A stretch of DNA of 64,000 nt from Levilactobacillus spicheri DSM 15429 (GTDB lineage Bacteria; Bacillota; Bacilli; Lactobacillales; Lactobacillaceae), in the NCBI RefSeq assembly GCF_001435095.1, contig NZ_AZFC01000035.1, positions 186,001-250,000 on the forward strand, in the 5' to 3' direction. Position 1 is the first letter of the stretch. Every line of letters begins with the position of its first letter. The position numbers and the translations under genes are program-made. Shown in pieces: positions 35,309 through 43,921 of the stretch. Below the pieces are notes generated by a model. It saw only the letters and a list, made by a program, of their open reading frames with translations, did not search any database and had not been told where the DNA came from.

Positions 35309-35345
35309 AGTAAGCGTTTCCACAATCAGTTAAAAGGTCTATAAT
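35309..35345 (+). promoter_or_regulatory. AraC 2 promoter with cre-like box in divergent region
   Basis: TTTCCA (35317-35322), 17 bases, TATAAT (35340-35345, perfect). The cre-like AGTAAGCGTTTCCA (35309-35322, 12/14) overlaps the -35 and lies also upstream of the leftward GH127 operon, so it could serve both. The leader to the AraC start is long, about 175 bases. Confidence 0.45.
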
Positions 35346-35520
35346 AGCAAAAGAAGTGTTGATATCCGACTTTTCGAGGGCTATCAACTGGCTTGATCAC
35401 TTAATTTCAAGGCTGATATACCGCTTTTAATACATTTGGTAACTGTATCCGACTTATTACTTTGGATTTATCTTGAATCACTGGTGTGTATTTCCGATAT
35501 TAGACGGGAGGGCTAAACTC

Positions 35521-36471
35521 ATGTTATTTACCACGTTTTCCGTGGGGAAACCGCTGCTCTACTATAAGGGCGGTGAATTTTCTGCCCACGGGACCTGGCG
35601 TCATCGCCAGGTTTATCATAAAGGGGATTACGAACTCATTCTGTGTCTCAAGGGGCCCATCTACCTTCAGGTGGGGGACCATCGCGTCGTCCTGCACCCC
35701 AACGATATCCTGTTAATCCCCCCGTTTACCCCGATGTTCGGTTATCAGGATTCCACCGATCCGGTCGATTTTTACTGGTTGCACTTCTTCTCACAACATA
35801 AAGAAACCATCTTTGACACCGAAGTGGCCGCCGTCTTATCGGAAATCAAAACGAATAAGAACTCTAAACACCAGCTATCCTTGCCCTTACACTTTCCTTT
35901 GCCAGACTACGAGAGTGCCACCATCCTGATTCATCAGATTCTTTCAATCCATAACGAGTTATCCTCGATTGAGGAACGGGATTACCTCGTCTCGGCCTTA
36001 TTGATTCAACTCTATAAGTCCTACTTCAATCGATTAGACGTTCCCAGCAATCGTTCCAAAATCAACGATATGAAGGAGTGGATTCGGGCCAATATGTCGA
36101 GTACCTTGACCGTGGCCGAGATTGCCGACAACGTGCACCTGAACGTGGACTACCTGACACGCCTCTTCAAAAAATGGACGGGCATGACCACGCTGCAATA
36201 CCTCAATCACGTCAAAATCGAAGTTGCGACGCTCCTGCTGATTCGAACCGAAATGTCTGTTAAACAAATTGCGGACGCCGCCTACTTTAACGACCCCAAG
36301 GTTTTCATGCGGCGATTCAAAAGTTCTACGGGCCTGTCACCGAGTGAGTACCGGAAAGCCTATAATCTGATTCACCTCAACAACCCGCACGTTGACCCGC
36401 AGATTCCCATCCCTAAGCGAATTGCCGACTCAATCGACTATATTCCTGAAAATGGGGACATCCCGGAATAA
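35521..36471 (+). CDS. AraC-family transcriptional regulator (GH127 unit)
   Basis: 316 residues. Cupin-like N-terminal sensor (GDYELILCLKGPIYLQVGD; LIPPFTPMFGY) and a C-terminal double helix-turn-helix (TVAEIADNVHLNVDYLTRLF; MSVKQIADAAYFNDPKVFMR; TGLSPSEYRK). The ATG at 35521 follows GGGAGGG by 8 bases; an upstream start 16 codons earlier has none. It is divergent from the GH127 operon and is probably its activator. Confidence 0.88.
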   Translation: MLFTTFSVGKPLLYYKGGEFSAHGTWRHRQVYHKGDYELILCLKGPIYLQVGDHRVVLHPNDILLIPPFTPMFGYQDSTDPVDFYWLHFFSQHKETIFDTEVAAVLSEIKTNKNSKHQLSLPLHFPLPDYESATILIHQILSIHNELSSIEERDYLVSALLIQLYKSYFNRLDVPSNRSKINDMKEWIRANMSSTLTVAEIADNVHLNVDYLTRLFKKWTGMTTLQYLNHVKIEVATLLLIRTEMSVKQIADAAYFNDPKVFMRRFKSSTGLSPSEYRKAYNLIHLNNPHVDPQIPIPKRIADSIDYIPENGDIPE

Positions 36472-36496
36472 CCGTTCACCAAACTGTGAGCATTTA

Positions 36497-36554
36497 AAAC
36501 AACCGGCGTGCCCATTAAGTTCATCCAAGAATTTAATGGGCACACCGGTTGTTT
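36497..36554. terminator. terminator after AraC 2
   Basis: A 22-position stem with one mismatch (36497-36518 with 36533-36554), ending in GTTTG on the plus strand. Confidence 0.75.
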
Positions 36555-36615
36555 GAACACCACTTAGTCCCTCCCCCCATTGAGCGGTCATTTTCATCCC
36601 ACCCCGTTCTAATGG

Positions 36616-36621
36616 TATAAT
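36616..36621 (+). promoter_or_regulatory. -10 of the dipeptidase promoter
   Basis: TATAAT preceded by TGG, an extended -10; the -35 is poor (TTCATC around 36593). Confidence 0.5.
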
Positions 36622-36655
36622 ACAGATTAACTTAGCAAAGGAGTGTCGGTATTCT

Positions 36656-38062
36656 ATGACGAAACGAATTAAAGGTTCATGTACCACGATTTTAGTGGGG
36701 AAAAAGGCCTCCATCGACGGTTCCACGATTATTTCCCGGAACGACGACGGTCACGAAGCCCTCGACCCAGAACGGTTTGTGGTGGTTAATCCCGAAGATC
36801 AACCCCGCGATTACCAATCCGTGATCAGCAAAGTGCAAATCAAATTACCCGATAACCCATTACGCTACACGTCCATTCCTAATTCCATCCTGACCAACGG
36901 AATCTGGCCAGCCGCCGGCATCAACAGCGAAAACATTGCGATGTCCGCGACCGAAACCATCACCACCAACTCCCGCGTCCTGGGCATCGACCCGTACGTT
37001 GACGGTGGCATCGGTGAAGAGGACCTGGTCACCCTGGTACTGCCGTACATCCACAGCGCCAAGGAAGGGGTCCAACGTTTGGGCGCCCTGCTCGAAGAGT
37101 TCGGGACCTACGAACCCAACGGTATCGCCTTCTCCGACAACAACGAGATCTGGTGGTTAGAAACCATCGGTGGTCACCACTGGGCCGCTAAGCGCATCCC
37201 GGATGACGCCTACGTGGTCGCACCGAACCGGATGAACATCGACGACTTCGACTTTGCCGCCGACGACACCCTGAGTTCCGCCGACCTCGAAGACCTGATC
37301 GCCCAGTACCACCTGAACCCCGACTTTGATCAGGTCAACCTGCGCCACATTTTCGGCAGTGCCTCCATCAAGGACACGGTCTACAACAACCCGCGGGCCT
37401 GGTTCGGTCAGAAGTACTTCAACCCCGAGATCGACCACGATCCGATGGAACAGGACCTGCCGTTTATCTGCCACGCCAACCGGAAGATTTCCATCGAAGA
37501 CGTGAAGTTCGTCTTGAGCTCCCACTTTGAAAACACCAAGTACGACCCTTACGGCAGCGGCTCCGAAGCCGACAAGACCCTCTTCCGGCCTATCGGGATC
37601 AACCGGAACCACGACGTGCACATCCTGCAGATTCGCAACGACGTGCCCGCCGCCATCGCCGGGATCCACTGGATGGCCTTTGGCGCCAACACCTTCAACA
37701 CGGTGGTGCCCTTCTACGCCAACGTCAACGACACCCCGGCCGTTTACAAGGACGCCAACGGTGAGTTCAACATGAACCACATGTACTGGTTGAGCTGCAC
37801 CACCGCCCTGCTGGGGGACACGGACTACGACCTGTACGTCGACCTGCGGAACACCTACGCGCTGGAAGCCATGGGTGCCTACCACAAGATTCAAAACGAC
37901 ACCGACGCCGCCATCGCGAGTCAACAGGACGTCACCGCCTTCTTACAGGCAGCGAACGAAAAGCTGGCTAACGAGGCCTTCAAGCGCCAGACCAAGTTAT
38001 TAGGGGACATGGTCATCATGGGCTCCGAACACATGAAGTTACGCTACAACTTAAACGACTAG
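36656..38062 (+). CDS. pepD: C69-family dipeptidase (PepD)
   Basis: 468 residues. N-terminal-nucleophile hydrolase; the catalytic Cys9 lies in [12 protein letters not shown], so a short propeptide is probably removed by self-processing. [12 protein letters not shown] near 24-34 is the second family motif. It splits dipeptides in the cytoplasm as part of peptide use. Single gene with an extended -10 promoter and its own terminator. Confidence 0.92.
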   Translation: MTKRIKGSCTTILVGKKASIDGSTIISRNDDGHEALDPERFVVVNPEDQPRDYQSVISKVQIKLPDNPLRYTSIPNSILTNGIWPAAGINSENIAMSATETITTNSRVLGIDPYVDGGIGEEDLVTLVLPYIHSAKEGVQRLGALLEEFGTYEPNGIAFSDNNEIWWLETIGGHHWAAKRIPDDAYVVAPNRMNIDDFDFAADDTLSSADLEDLIAQYHLNPDFDQVNLRHIFGSASIKDTVYNNPRAWFGQKYFNPEIDHDPMEQDLPFICHANRKISIEDVKFVLSSHFENTKYDPYGSGSEADKTLFRPIGINRNHDVHILQIRNDVPAAIAGIHWMAFGANTFNTVVPFYANVNDTPAVYKDANGEFNMNHMYWLSCTTALLGDTDYDLYVDLRNTYALEAMGAYHKIQNDTDAAIASQQDVTAFLQAANEKLANEAFKRQTKLLGDMVIMGSEHMKLRYNLND

Positions 38063-38079
38063 GCGTTGAGCGCCCGGTC

Positions 38080-38113
38080 AAGAGCCTGAAAGTGTCCTCT
38101 CAGGCTCTTTTTG
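38080..38113 (+). terminator. dipeptidase terminator
   Basis: 10-bp stem (38080-38089 with 38100-38109) followed by TTTT. Confidence 0.85.
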
Positions 38114-38158
38114 TTCCTCCAATTATCTGGCCCCAAGGCAGCCGGTTTCGCTCAACCC

Positions 38159-38199
38159 CGTCAGGAAGCTAATCTCCGTTCGAAATTAGCCGCCTGACG
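38159..38199. other. two-part hairpin upstream of the ClC gene
   Basis: CGTCAGG (38159-38165) pairs with CCTGACG (38193-38199), and GCTAAT with ATTAGC inside, around an 11-base loop. No T run follows, so it is not an ordinary terminator. It lies about 100 bases before the ClC gene and could be a leader element. I could not fit it to the fluoride riboswitch. Confidence 0.4.
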
Positions 38200-38302
38200 C
38201 ACCGTCGTTCATGCTCGTCAGCTAACCGCCCTTTGGCGCACTCTCTTTTGGTTTGCCGCCACATTTGGTAGACTGGAGCTAATCATCCATGGGAGGCATT
38301 CG

Positions 38303-39520
38303 ATGCAAACACGACAACTCGGTGGACTGGTCCTGGCCAGTCTACTCCTCAGCAGCTTAATCGCCTTGGTCTCGGGCGGCTTCATCGTCCTGGAGGGCCA
38401 CCTGATCACCCTGATCTGGGAGGTCCTCCCGCAAGCCCTGACTCACGCCTGGTGGTATGACCTGGCGGTGTGCCTGATAGGCGGGCTCTTACTGGCCTGG
38501 CTCAAGGGACAGTGGGGCCCGTTACCGGCCACGGCCCACCAGGCCATGGCCGAGCTCAAGCAGACCCAGACCGTCGACTACCGCGCCACCTTCAAAAACC
38601 TGGCCGTGGCCCTGGTCAGCCTGGCCTTTGGCGCCGGGGTCGGCCCGGAAGCCGCGCTCCTGGGGGCCGTGGTCAGCCTCTCGGTCTGGCAGGCCGACCG
38701 CCTGCGCTACTTTTACTTTCAGCACGCGACCCTCAAGACCGTGGCCTGGCCCCGGCGGCTCTGGTGGTTGGTCGCGCCGACCGGGCACCTGCAACGCTAC
38801 CGGTCGGAACGGGCACTGCCCGCCGCCCAGCTAGGCGCGAAAAAGAAGTTCTACGCGTTGTTCATCGTCAACGGTCTGGTGACCTTCACGATCCTGATGC
38901 GGCTCATCGGCCACCCGTCCTTCATCACCAAGATGGGGGCCTCCCACTGGCACTGGTCGCAACTCTGGATCATCCTGCCGGTCCTCTTGGTCGCACCCTT
39001 GGCCGGTTGGCTTTACCACCAGGGCAGTCGCGGCATCCATCGGCTGGCCCAACGCCTCCCCCAGTACCTGCCGCAGACGCTGGTCGGCGCGGGGGTCATC
39101 TTCCTCTTTGCGGTCCTGCTGCCCCGCCTCCTCTTCTCCGGGCAAACGGTAATGGCCTTGATTCCGCAGGTCAGCGACCACCAGAGCGGGTACCTGCTGA
39201 TGACGGCGGCCGTGCTCAAGCTGGTCTTCCTGCAGCTCTGCCTGGGGACCGGTTGGATCGGTGGGGACATCTTCCCCATCGCCTTCTCCACGATTCTCTT
39301 CGGCTTCGGGGTCGCTCAGCTGTTGCCCCAGCTCGACGGCCTGTTGGTGGTCGCCGTGGTCGCCACGGGACTGGCCATCAACCTGCTCAACAATCTCTGG
39401 GTCGCGGGGATCTTCATCGCCCTGTTTTTCCCGCTCAACCTCTGGCCGGTGATTCTGCTGGTCCTGGTCCTGCAGTGGTTGGGACAGCGGGCGAGCCGCC
39501 ATTTTCAAAAAACCGCCTAA
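38303..39520 (+). CDS. ClC-type chloride channel/antiporter, divergent
   Basis: 405 residues with many membrane segments. GAGVGPEAALLG near residue 112 matches the second ClC selectivity motif (GxGxPE), and GWIGGDIFPIAFS near 320 the GGxFxP motif. The first motif (GSGIP type) is not recognisable and the C-terminal tyrosine region is not clear, so transport specificity (chloride, fluoride, proton-coupled) is unknown. GGGAGG precedes the ATG. Single gene with its own terminator. Confidence 0.75.
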   Translation: MQTRQLGGLVLASLLLSSLIALVSGGFIVLEGHLITLIWEVLPQALTHAWWYDLAVCLIGGLLLAWLKGQWGPLPATAHQAMAELKQTQTVDYRATFKNLAVALVSLAFGAGVGPEAALLGAVVSLSVWQADRLRYFYFQHATLKTVAWPRRLWWLVAPTGHLQRYRSERALPAAQLGAKKKFYALFIVNGLVTFTILMRLIGHPSFITKMGASHWHWSQLWIILPVLLVAPLAGWLYHQGSRGIHRLAQRLPQYLPQTLVGAGVIFLFAVLLPRLLFSGQTVMALIPQVSDHQSGYLLMTAAVLKLVFLQLCLGTGWIGGDIFPIAFSTILFGFGVAQLLPQLDGLLVVAVVATGLAINLLNNLWVAGIFIALFFPLNLWPVILLVLVLQWLGQRASRHFQKTA

Positions 39521-39551
39521 AAAAGCCTGGGATCCAGTCCCAGGCTTTTTT
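39519..39551 (+). terminator. ClC gene terminator
   Basis: AAAAAGCCTGGGA pairs with TCCCAGGCTTTTT over a 5-base loop; the left arm overlaps the stop codon. Confidence 0.85.
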
Positions 39552-39608
39552 GCTCTCTGAATATCTGATGGCGCAACGTGTGCCAACCGGCAGCTGGTTC
39601 CACTCTTT

Positions 39609-40271
39609 TTACAGCCAGCTAAACGCCACCAGGACGCCCACGAGGTTATTCAACATGTGGACCGTCCAGCTGAAGGCGATGTTCTCGCCGCACCACAGGT
39701 AGATTCCCGTGAAGATGATGGCCAACGGCGCGTACGCCACGAAGTCCTGCGGGGCGTTGACGTGGATCAGCAAGAAGCCCAGGCACGACACCCCGATGGC
39801 CAGCCACCGGGGAATCACGGTCGCGAGTTTGGTGAGCAGAATCTTGCGAAAGATGGTCTCCTCCAGCAGTGGGCCGAGGATAACGAACAACAAGATTGCC
39901 GCCCAAAGCGCCGTGGTCGTCGTGGCGTTATCGACCCCCGTTTGGTTGGCCGATTGCTTCCCGACCAGCAGCCCCGAGATTAGGTTGCCCAGGAGCAATA
40001 AAACTAACGAGAGCCCAATCTGCCCCAGCTTCTGCCAGGGCCGGTCCCGAAAGATGCGGAAGTTCCCCAGGTTTTCCCGACCGAAGAAGACCAGCATCAG
40101 GATGATGGGGATGGCGTACAGGCTCGCATTCAACGCGAAGCCGCTTTGCCAGGTCCGCGGCAACAGTCGTCCCAGCAATGTTTGGGTCGGTGAAAAAGCG
40201 ATAAAGATAAAGTAGACGGCGACGAGGCTCCCCGATTTTAGCCAAGTCGTCCGTGATTCCGGTGATGTCAT
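39609..40271 (-). CDS. CPBP (Abi) family intramembrane metalloprotease
   Basis: 220 residues, about seven membrane segments. The three family motifs are present: EETIFRK, FLLIHVN and HMLNN. Members are prenyl-protease homologues, in lactobacilli often tied to bacteriocin immunity, but no bacteriocin gene is near. The start at 40271 (MTSPES) is set by AGGGAGG; an upstream ATG adds 15 residues without a ribosome site. Confidence 0.85.
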   Translation of the reverse strand: MTSPESRTTWLKSGSLVAVYFIFIAFSPTQTLLGRLLPRTWQSGFALNASLYAIPIILMLVFFGRENLGNFRIFRDRPWQKLGQIGLSLVLLLLGNLISGLLVGKQSANQTGVDNATTTTALWAAILLFVILGPLLEETIFRKILLTKLATVIPRWLAIGVSCLGFLLIHVNAPQDFVAYAPLAIIFTGIYLWCGENIAFSWTVHMLNNLVGVLVAFSWL

Positions 40272-40309
40272 GGTAACGTCCTCCCTTAATGGTTCAATGC
40301 TACCACAAA

Positions 40310-40338
40310 GGGCCATCCCGGTCAGCCCGGCATGGCCC
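40310..40338 (-). terminator. APC permease terminator
   Basis: GGGCCAT pairs with ATGGCCC, with an inner CCGG/CCGG pairing, and TTTG follows on the minus strand. Confidence 0.6.
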
Positions 40339-40352
40339 CATTTTTCATTATA

Positions 40353-41816
40353 TTAAATCACCAGCCGCCCCATCAGGACGAAGACGATGGCCAACAAGCC
40401 ACAGGTCAGGATGGCCGACATGGAGACCCACTCCTTGCGGGAGAGGTCCACCTGGTCGCCGACCTCCCGCCGCGCCATCAGGTACAGGATGGTCCCGGGG
40501 ATGTAGGCAATCGTGCAGAGAATCAGGTACTTGATGCCCGAGAAGTAGACCGCCGTGCACTCGAACGTCAGGGCTAAGAGCCCCACGGTCAGCTGAAAAC
40601 CACTGCCCTTTTCCCGGAAGTGCTGGATGGAATACTTGATCTGGTAGGCCGCCACCAGGATGTAGCAGATGGTGACCGCGACCGTACACATCGAGTAGGC
40701 AATCTGGTAGGCCCGGTCGGTGATCAGTAACGACAACAGGAAGAACTGGATCAAGACGCTGCTGAGGACCAGCGAGAAACTCGCGACCCCGTAGCGGTTG
40801 GCCTTGCCAAAGATGGCCGGTAACAGGTGGCGCTTCGCCATCAGCCGGGTCGTCTCGGCCGGCAACATGGTCCAGGAGATCCAGGAACCCAGCGTGGAGA
40901 TGATCAGGCCCCCGCTAATCAGGGCCCCGCCCCACGATCCGACCATTTCCCGGAAGATGTAGACCATGCCGGGCTGGTGAATCGTGGCCAAGGCGTTTCG
41001 GCTCAGGTAGCCGTATGGCAGGATGGAGGCCAACATGTACAGCCCCAGGATGCAGAACAGGCCAATCAGCGTGGCCTTACCGGCGTCGGACTTCTTCTTG
41101 GCCCGGGACGCCAACATGGTCGCCCCTTCGATGCCGACGAACACCCACATCATGATGATGAAGCAGCGTTTGATCTGCGCGGAAATCGAGCCGGCCCCGC
41201 TCAGGTTATCCCCGACGTTGTACCAGAAGTGCGCCGTGAAGACGTTCACCTTGAACAGCAACAGGGCGACCACGATGAAGGTAAAGAGCGGAATCAACTT
41301 ACAAATGGTGATAATCGCGTTCACGAACGACGCGCTTTCGATGCCGCGGTTCACCAGCAGCGTCACCAGCCAGAGCACGATGCTGGCGAAGATGACCGTG
41401 GGGAACTTGTTGGCGCCGTTAAAAATCGGGAAGAAGTACCCCATCGCGTTCATCATCACCGTCGCGAAGGCCACGGTCCCCATCCACGCGGAGATCCAGT
41501 AGCCCCACCCGCTGATAAAGCCGGTGTACTTGCCGAACCCCTCCTCGGCGTACGAGAAGATGCCGTCCAGGTCGGGACGCTTCAGGACCAGGTTGTTCAG
41601 GCACAGGGCCAACATCAAGATTCCAAAGCCGACCAGGCCCCAGGCAATCAAGGCGGGACCGGGCGACGCGGCGATGGCTAGGTCAGACGCGAGGGCGAAG
41701 ATCCCCCCACCGACACACGAGGTGACCACGGTGGAAATCAACGCGCCCATGCCAAGCCCTTGGTGGGTGGCTGGGTCAGGGGTTGCGGATTCTGCTGCGG
41801 AGAGCGTTTTCATCAT
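40353..41816 (-). CDS. APC-family amino acid permease/antiporter
   Basis: 487 residues, about 12 membrane segments. SCVGGGIFALASDL near 33 is the conserved substrate-binding start of basic amino acid/polyamine antiporters (arginine/ornithine type). GIEGATMLASRAKKKSDAG near 222 is the matching loop. No deiminase or decarboxylase gene is adjacent, so substrate is unknown. RBS AAGGA; two adjacent ATG codons. Confidence 0.83.
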   Translation of the reverse strand: MMKTLSAAESATPDPATHQGLGMGALISTVVTSCVGGGIFALASDLAIAASPGPALIAWGLVGFGILMLALCLNNLVLKRPDLDGIFSYAEEGFGKYTGFISGWGYWISAWMGTVAFATVMMNAMGYFFPIFNGANKFPTVIFASIVLWLVTLLVNRGIESASFVNAIITICKLIPLFTFIVVALLLFKVNVFTAHFWYNVGDNLSGAGSISAQIKRCFIIMMWVFVGIEGATMLASRAKKKSDAGKATLIGLFCILGLYMLASILPYGYLSRNALATIHQPGMVYIFREMVGSWGGALISGGLIISTLGSWISWTMLPAETTRLMAKRHLLPAIFGKANRYGVASFSLVLSSVLIQFFLLSLLITDRAYQIAYSMCTVAVTICYILVAAYQIKYSIQHFREKGSGFQLTVGLLALTFECTAVYFSGIKYLILCTIAYIPGTILYLMARREVGDQVDLSRKEWVSMSAILTCGLLAIVFVLMGRLVI

Positions 41817-42274
41817 TCAGATTCCTTTCAGGTTAAATCGCTAGGATACTCACGAAAACAATCGACCGGTCCGTCACCTTTCATGCCCTTTAGTGTACTG
41901 AATCCGGGAAGAAAATGACAGCCAACCGGGTTACAAATTTGGCAATGCCAGGCGCTTCTTGTAAAGCGCTTACATAAAATCATTAAAAACAACGACTCCC
42001 AAAGAGCCTTCGGTAGTCATTATGCCAGAAAATATGCAGTTTGAACACCTGTATATGCAAATTAATTGTGAAAGTTTTTGCATTGAAAACCGTTGGGCGC
42101 GGTTTCGTTCAACTATTTACAGTGAATTGTATAAATATAAAATGTATTGGGAATATCCCCCGAGCTTATGCAAAATGAAAGCATACGCCGTTTTTCCAGA
42201 AAAGAGCGCGGAACCAGCTGCCTTCTGGCGCACGTTTCGGCACCATAAAAAGGTACCTGAAACTGTTGCCCAAC
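41817..42274. other. intergenic region upstream of the APC permease
   Basis: No gene found. It holds a weak cre-like GTAAAGCGCTTACA (41961-41974, 12/14) and, on the minus strand, a hairpin (about 41993-42018) followed by GTTGTTTTT that could attenuate a long leader. The 92-codon frame 42022-42300 has no ribosome site and runs into the next gene's terminator. Confidence 0.45.
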
Positions 42275-42308
42275 CAAAAACCATCCGTTCAGTCAGCTGA
42301 ACAGATGG
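42275..42308 (-). terminator. tyrosine phosphatase gene terminator
   Basis: CCATC/GATGG and GTTCAG/CTGAAC paired with one mismatch between, then TTTTTGG on the minus strand. Confidence 0.7.
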
Positions 42309-42315
42309 TCCATGA

Positions 42316-43161
42316 TTACTTGGTTAGATACAATTGCTTTAGCTGCGCCTGCTTCTTCGGTGTGAGCCCCAAGCGCTTCAAGAAGTTCGCCATCGAGCCA
42401 TACCGTTGGTCGATTCGCTGGTAGACCGCGTCCAGGTTCGCGCGCTTGACCCGCTGCACGTGATGCAGGTCCTGCTTCGCCTTGCCCTTAGGCACCGGTT
42501 GCCCCACGAAGGTGATGTGCGGGTCCTGAGCCAGGTTGACGTTCGAATACAGGTAATTCTTCATGATAGTCTGCTTGCTGACGCCCAGCGCCGACAGGAC
42601 CAGCATGGCCCCGACACCGGTGCGGTCCTTGCCGTAGGTGCAGTGGAAGTCGGTGGCCCCCGTCTTCTGCTTCAGAAGTTGCTTGAAGAAGGCTGAGTAG
42701 CCCCGTAGCGCCACCCGGTCGGTCACCAATCCCTGATAGAAGGCCTTGGTCGTCCGGGTCCCGTAGTCGTTGCCCACCACGCTGTCTTGGTGGTAGGTCA
42801 CGTTGGCGATTTTAATGTCGGGCGTCGCCTGAATCTCGCGACCGGACCGAAAATCGACCACGGACTTCAGTCGGTAGGTCACGGTCAGTTTCCGGGCATC
42901 GTTGGTGGTCAGCTTCCCCAGTTGATCCGAGCGAATCAGTCGCCGGGCCTTTAACCGATGGCCGTCTTGGGTCTTGATGCCGCCAAGGTCCTGGGCGTTG
43001 CTGGCTCCCGTCAACTTAATGTGACTGCCATACACCGCCCGGTCGGTCTTGGGCTTCGCCGGTGCGGGCACCGTTTTGGCGTCCACCGTGCAACCGCCCA
43101 GTCCCAGGGTCAGGGTCGCCCCCAGAATGGCCAGGACCCCTAATTTGAATCGTTGCTTCAT
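42316..43161 (-). CDS. lipoprotein tyrosine/serine phosphatase
   Basis: 281 residues. Signal peptide with lipobox LGGC (Cys24), so the enzyme should sit outside the membrane. The phosphatase P-loop is HCTYGKDRTG with Cys174 and Arg180. Start NAQDLGGIKTQDG near 55 and RSDQLGKL are shared with the atypical Tyr/Ser phosphatases (Y_phosphatase3 type). An extracellular location is the unusual point. RBS GGAG before the ATG. Substrate unknown. Confidence 0.85.
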   Translation of the reverse strand: MKQRFKLGVLAILGATLTLGLGGCTVDAKTVPAPAKPKTDRAVYGSHIKLTGASNAQDLGGIKTQDGHRLKARRLIRSDQLGKLTTNDARKLTVTYRLKSVVDFRSGREIQATPDIKIANVTYHQDSVVGNDYGTRTTKAFYQGLVTDRVALRGYSAFFKQLLKQKTGATDFHCTYGKDRTGVGAMLVLSALGVSKQTIMKNYLYSNVNLAQDPHITFVGQPVPKGKAKQDLHHVQRVKRANLDAVYQRIDQRYGSMANFLKRLGLTPKKQAQLKQLYLTK

Positions 43162-43239
43162 CTCGTCTCCGCTCCCCCTATCGTCATGTCTGGCTTAACG
43201 CTAGCATATTCACCGGGCCATGTACAGCGAGAGTCTCAA

Positions 43240-43731
43240 TTACCGGGATTCACTATCTTTATTGCGTCGCCATTGGCGATAGGCCGCAACGTAGAAATCG
43301 TCGATGAGCCGCCCGTTAGCCCGGTAGAAGGCGGCGTTGGTCACCATGATGTACCCGATCAACGCGTGCGGATCGGTGGGTAACGCCGGCCGTGCGGTGA
43401 GCGGCGCCGGCCCCGACCGAGCCACCTTGGTGGGCCGCTGCAGGCGAAAGTCTTGGAGGCGGTGGTCCCACCGGCCCTTCTGGTAGCTACCGACCCGAGC
43501 AAAGAAAGTGACCTGGTCGCCGGCCAAGAGCTCACCCAGCCGCAAGAAGCCCTTGGTGTAGTTGAACCAAAGGTGATTCGTGAGGGGCTGATGGTCCTCG
43601 TGCCAAACGTCCCCCAGCAGCAACGTCGGTTGGTAATGCGTCTGAAACCGTTTGTACCCCGTGCGTAAAAAGGTGCCATGAAAGAGATGTCGTTGCGCCG
43701 CTCCGAGTTTTGCCAGTTGTTGCCGTACCAT
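43240..43731 (-). CDS. hypothetical protein, 163 residues
   Basis: Family not recognised. The protein is basic and aromatic-rich (RHLFHGTFLRTGYKRFQTHY; GDQVTFFARVGSYQKGR), without signal peptide or membrane segment. The middle portion looks like an RNA/DNA-binding beta fold, but that is impression only. The ribosome site is weak (run of G upstream). It lies upstream of the phosphatase gene with a 78-base gap. Confidence 0.55.
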   Translation of the reverse strand: MVRQQLAKLGAAQRHLFHGTFLRTGYKRFQTHYQPTLLLGDVWHEDHQPLTNHLWFNYTKGFLRLGELLAGDQVTFFARVGSYQKGRWDHRLQDFRLQRPTKVARSGPAPLTARPALPTDPHALIGYIMVTNAAFYRANGRLIDDFYVAAYRQWRRNKDSESR

Positions 43732-43860
43732 GTGACTGATACCCCCCCACCCGTTTGATTTAAAGCCAGGATACCACGTCAGTCAGATAGTTCATAGCAT
43801 GTTGCATTATAACCTTTTCAATTTAAAATCATCAGGATTTTTATTCGCCGGCAACGCCAA

Positions 43861-43898
43861 AAGGGACGCCCCGGCCAAACTAGCCGGAAGCGTCCCTT
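43861..43898 (-). terminator. pepN terminator
   Basis: AAGGGACGC pairs with GCGTCCCTT and CCGGC with GCCGG inside; TTTTGG on the minus strand. Confidence 0.8.
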
Positions 43899-43921
43899 GC
43901 GAAACAATCTTACATTAAGTG

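Noticed and set aside
38101-38302. Fluoride riboswitch before the ClC gene
   Set aside because: A hairpin exists, but I could not find the conserved GGNGAUGG and CUGAUGA-like parts.
38470-39702. 410-codon plus-strand frame over the ClC gene, slightly longer than the real one
   Set aside because: Pro/Arg/Gly-rich shadow of a GC-rich gene in another frame; the ClC frame has motifs and a ribosome site.
39609-40271. Bacteriocin immunity role for the CPBP protease
   Set aside because: No double-glycine peptide, bacteriocin exporter or histidine kinase nearby.
41817-42274. T-box leader before the amino acid permease
   Set aside because: No AGGGTGGNACCGCG-like box on the minus strand.
42022-42300. 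92-codon frame with several Cys and aromatic residues
   Set aside because: No ribosome site, and its end forms one arm of the phosphatase gene terminator.
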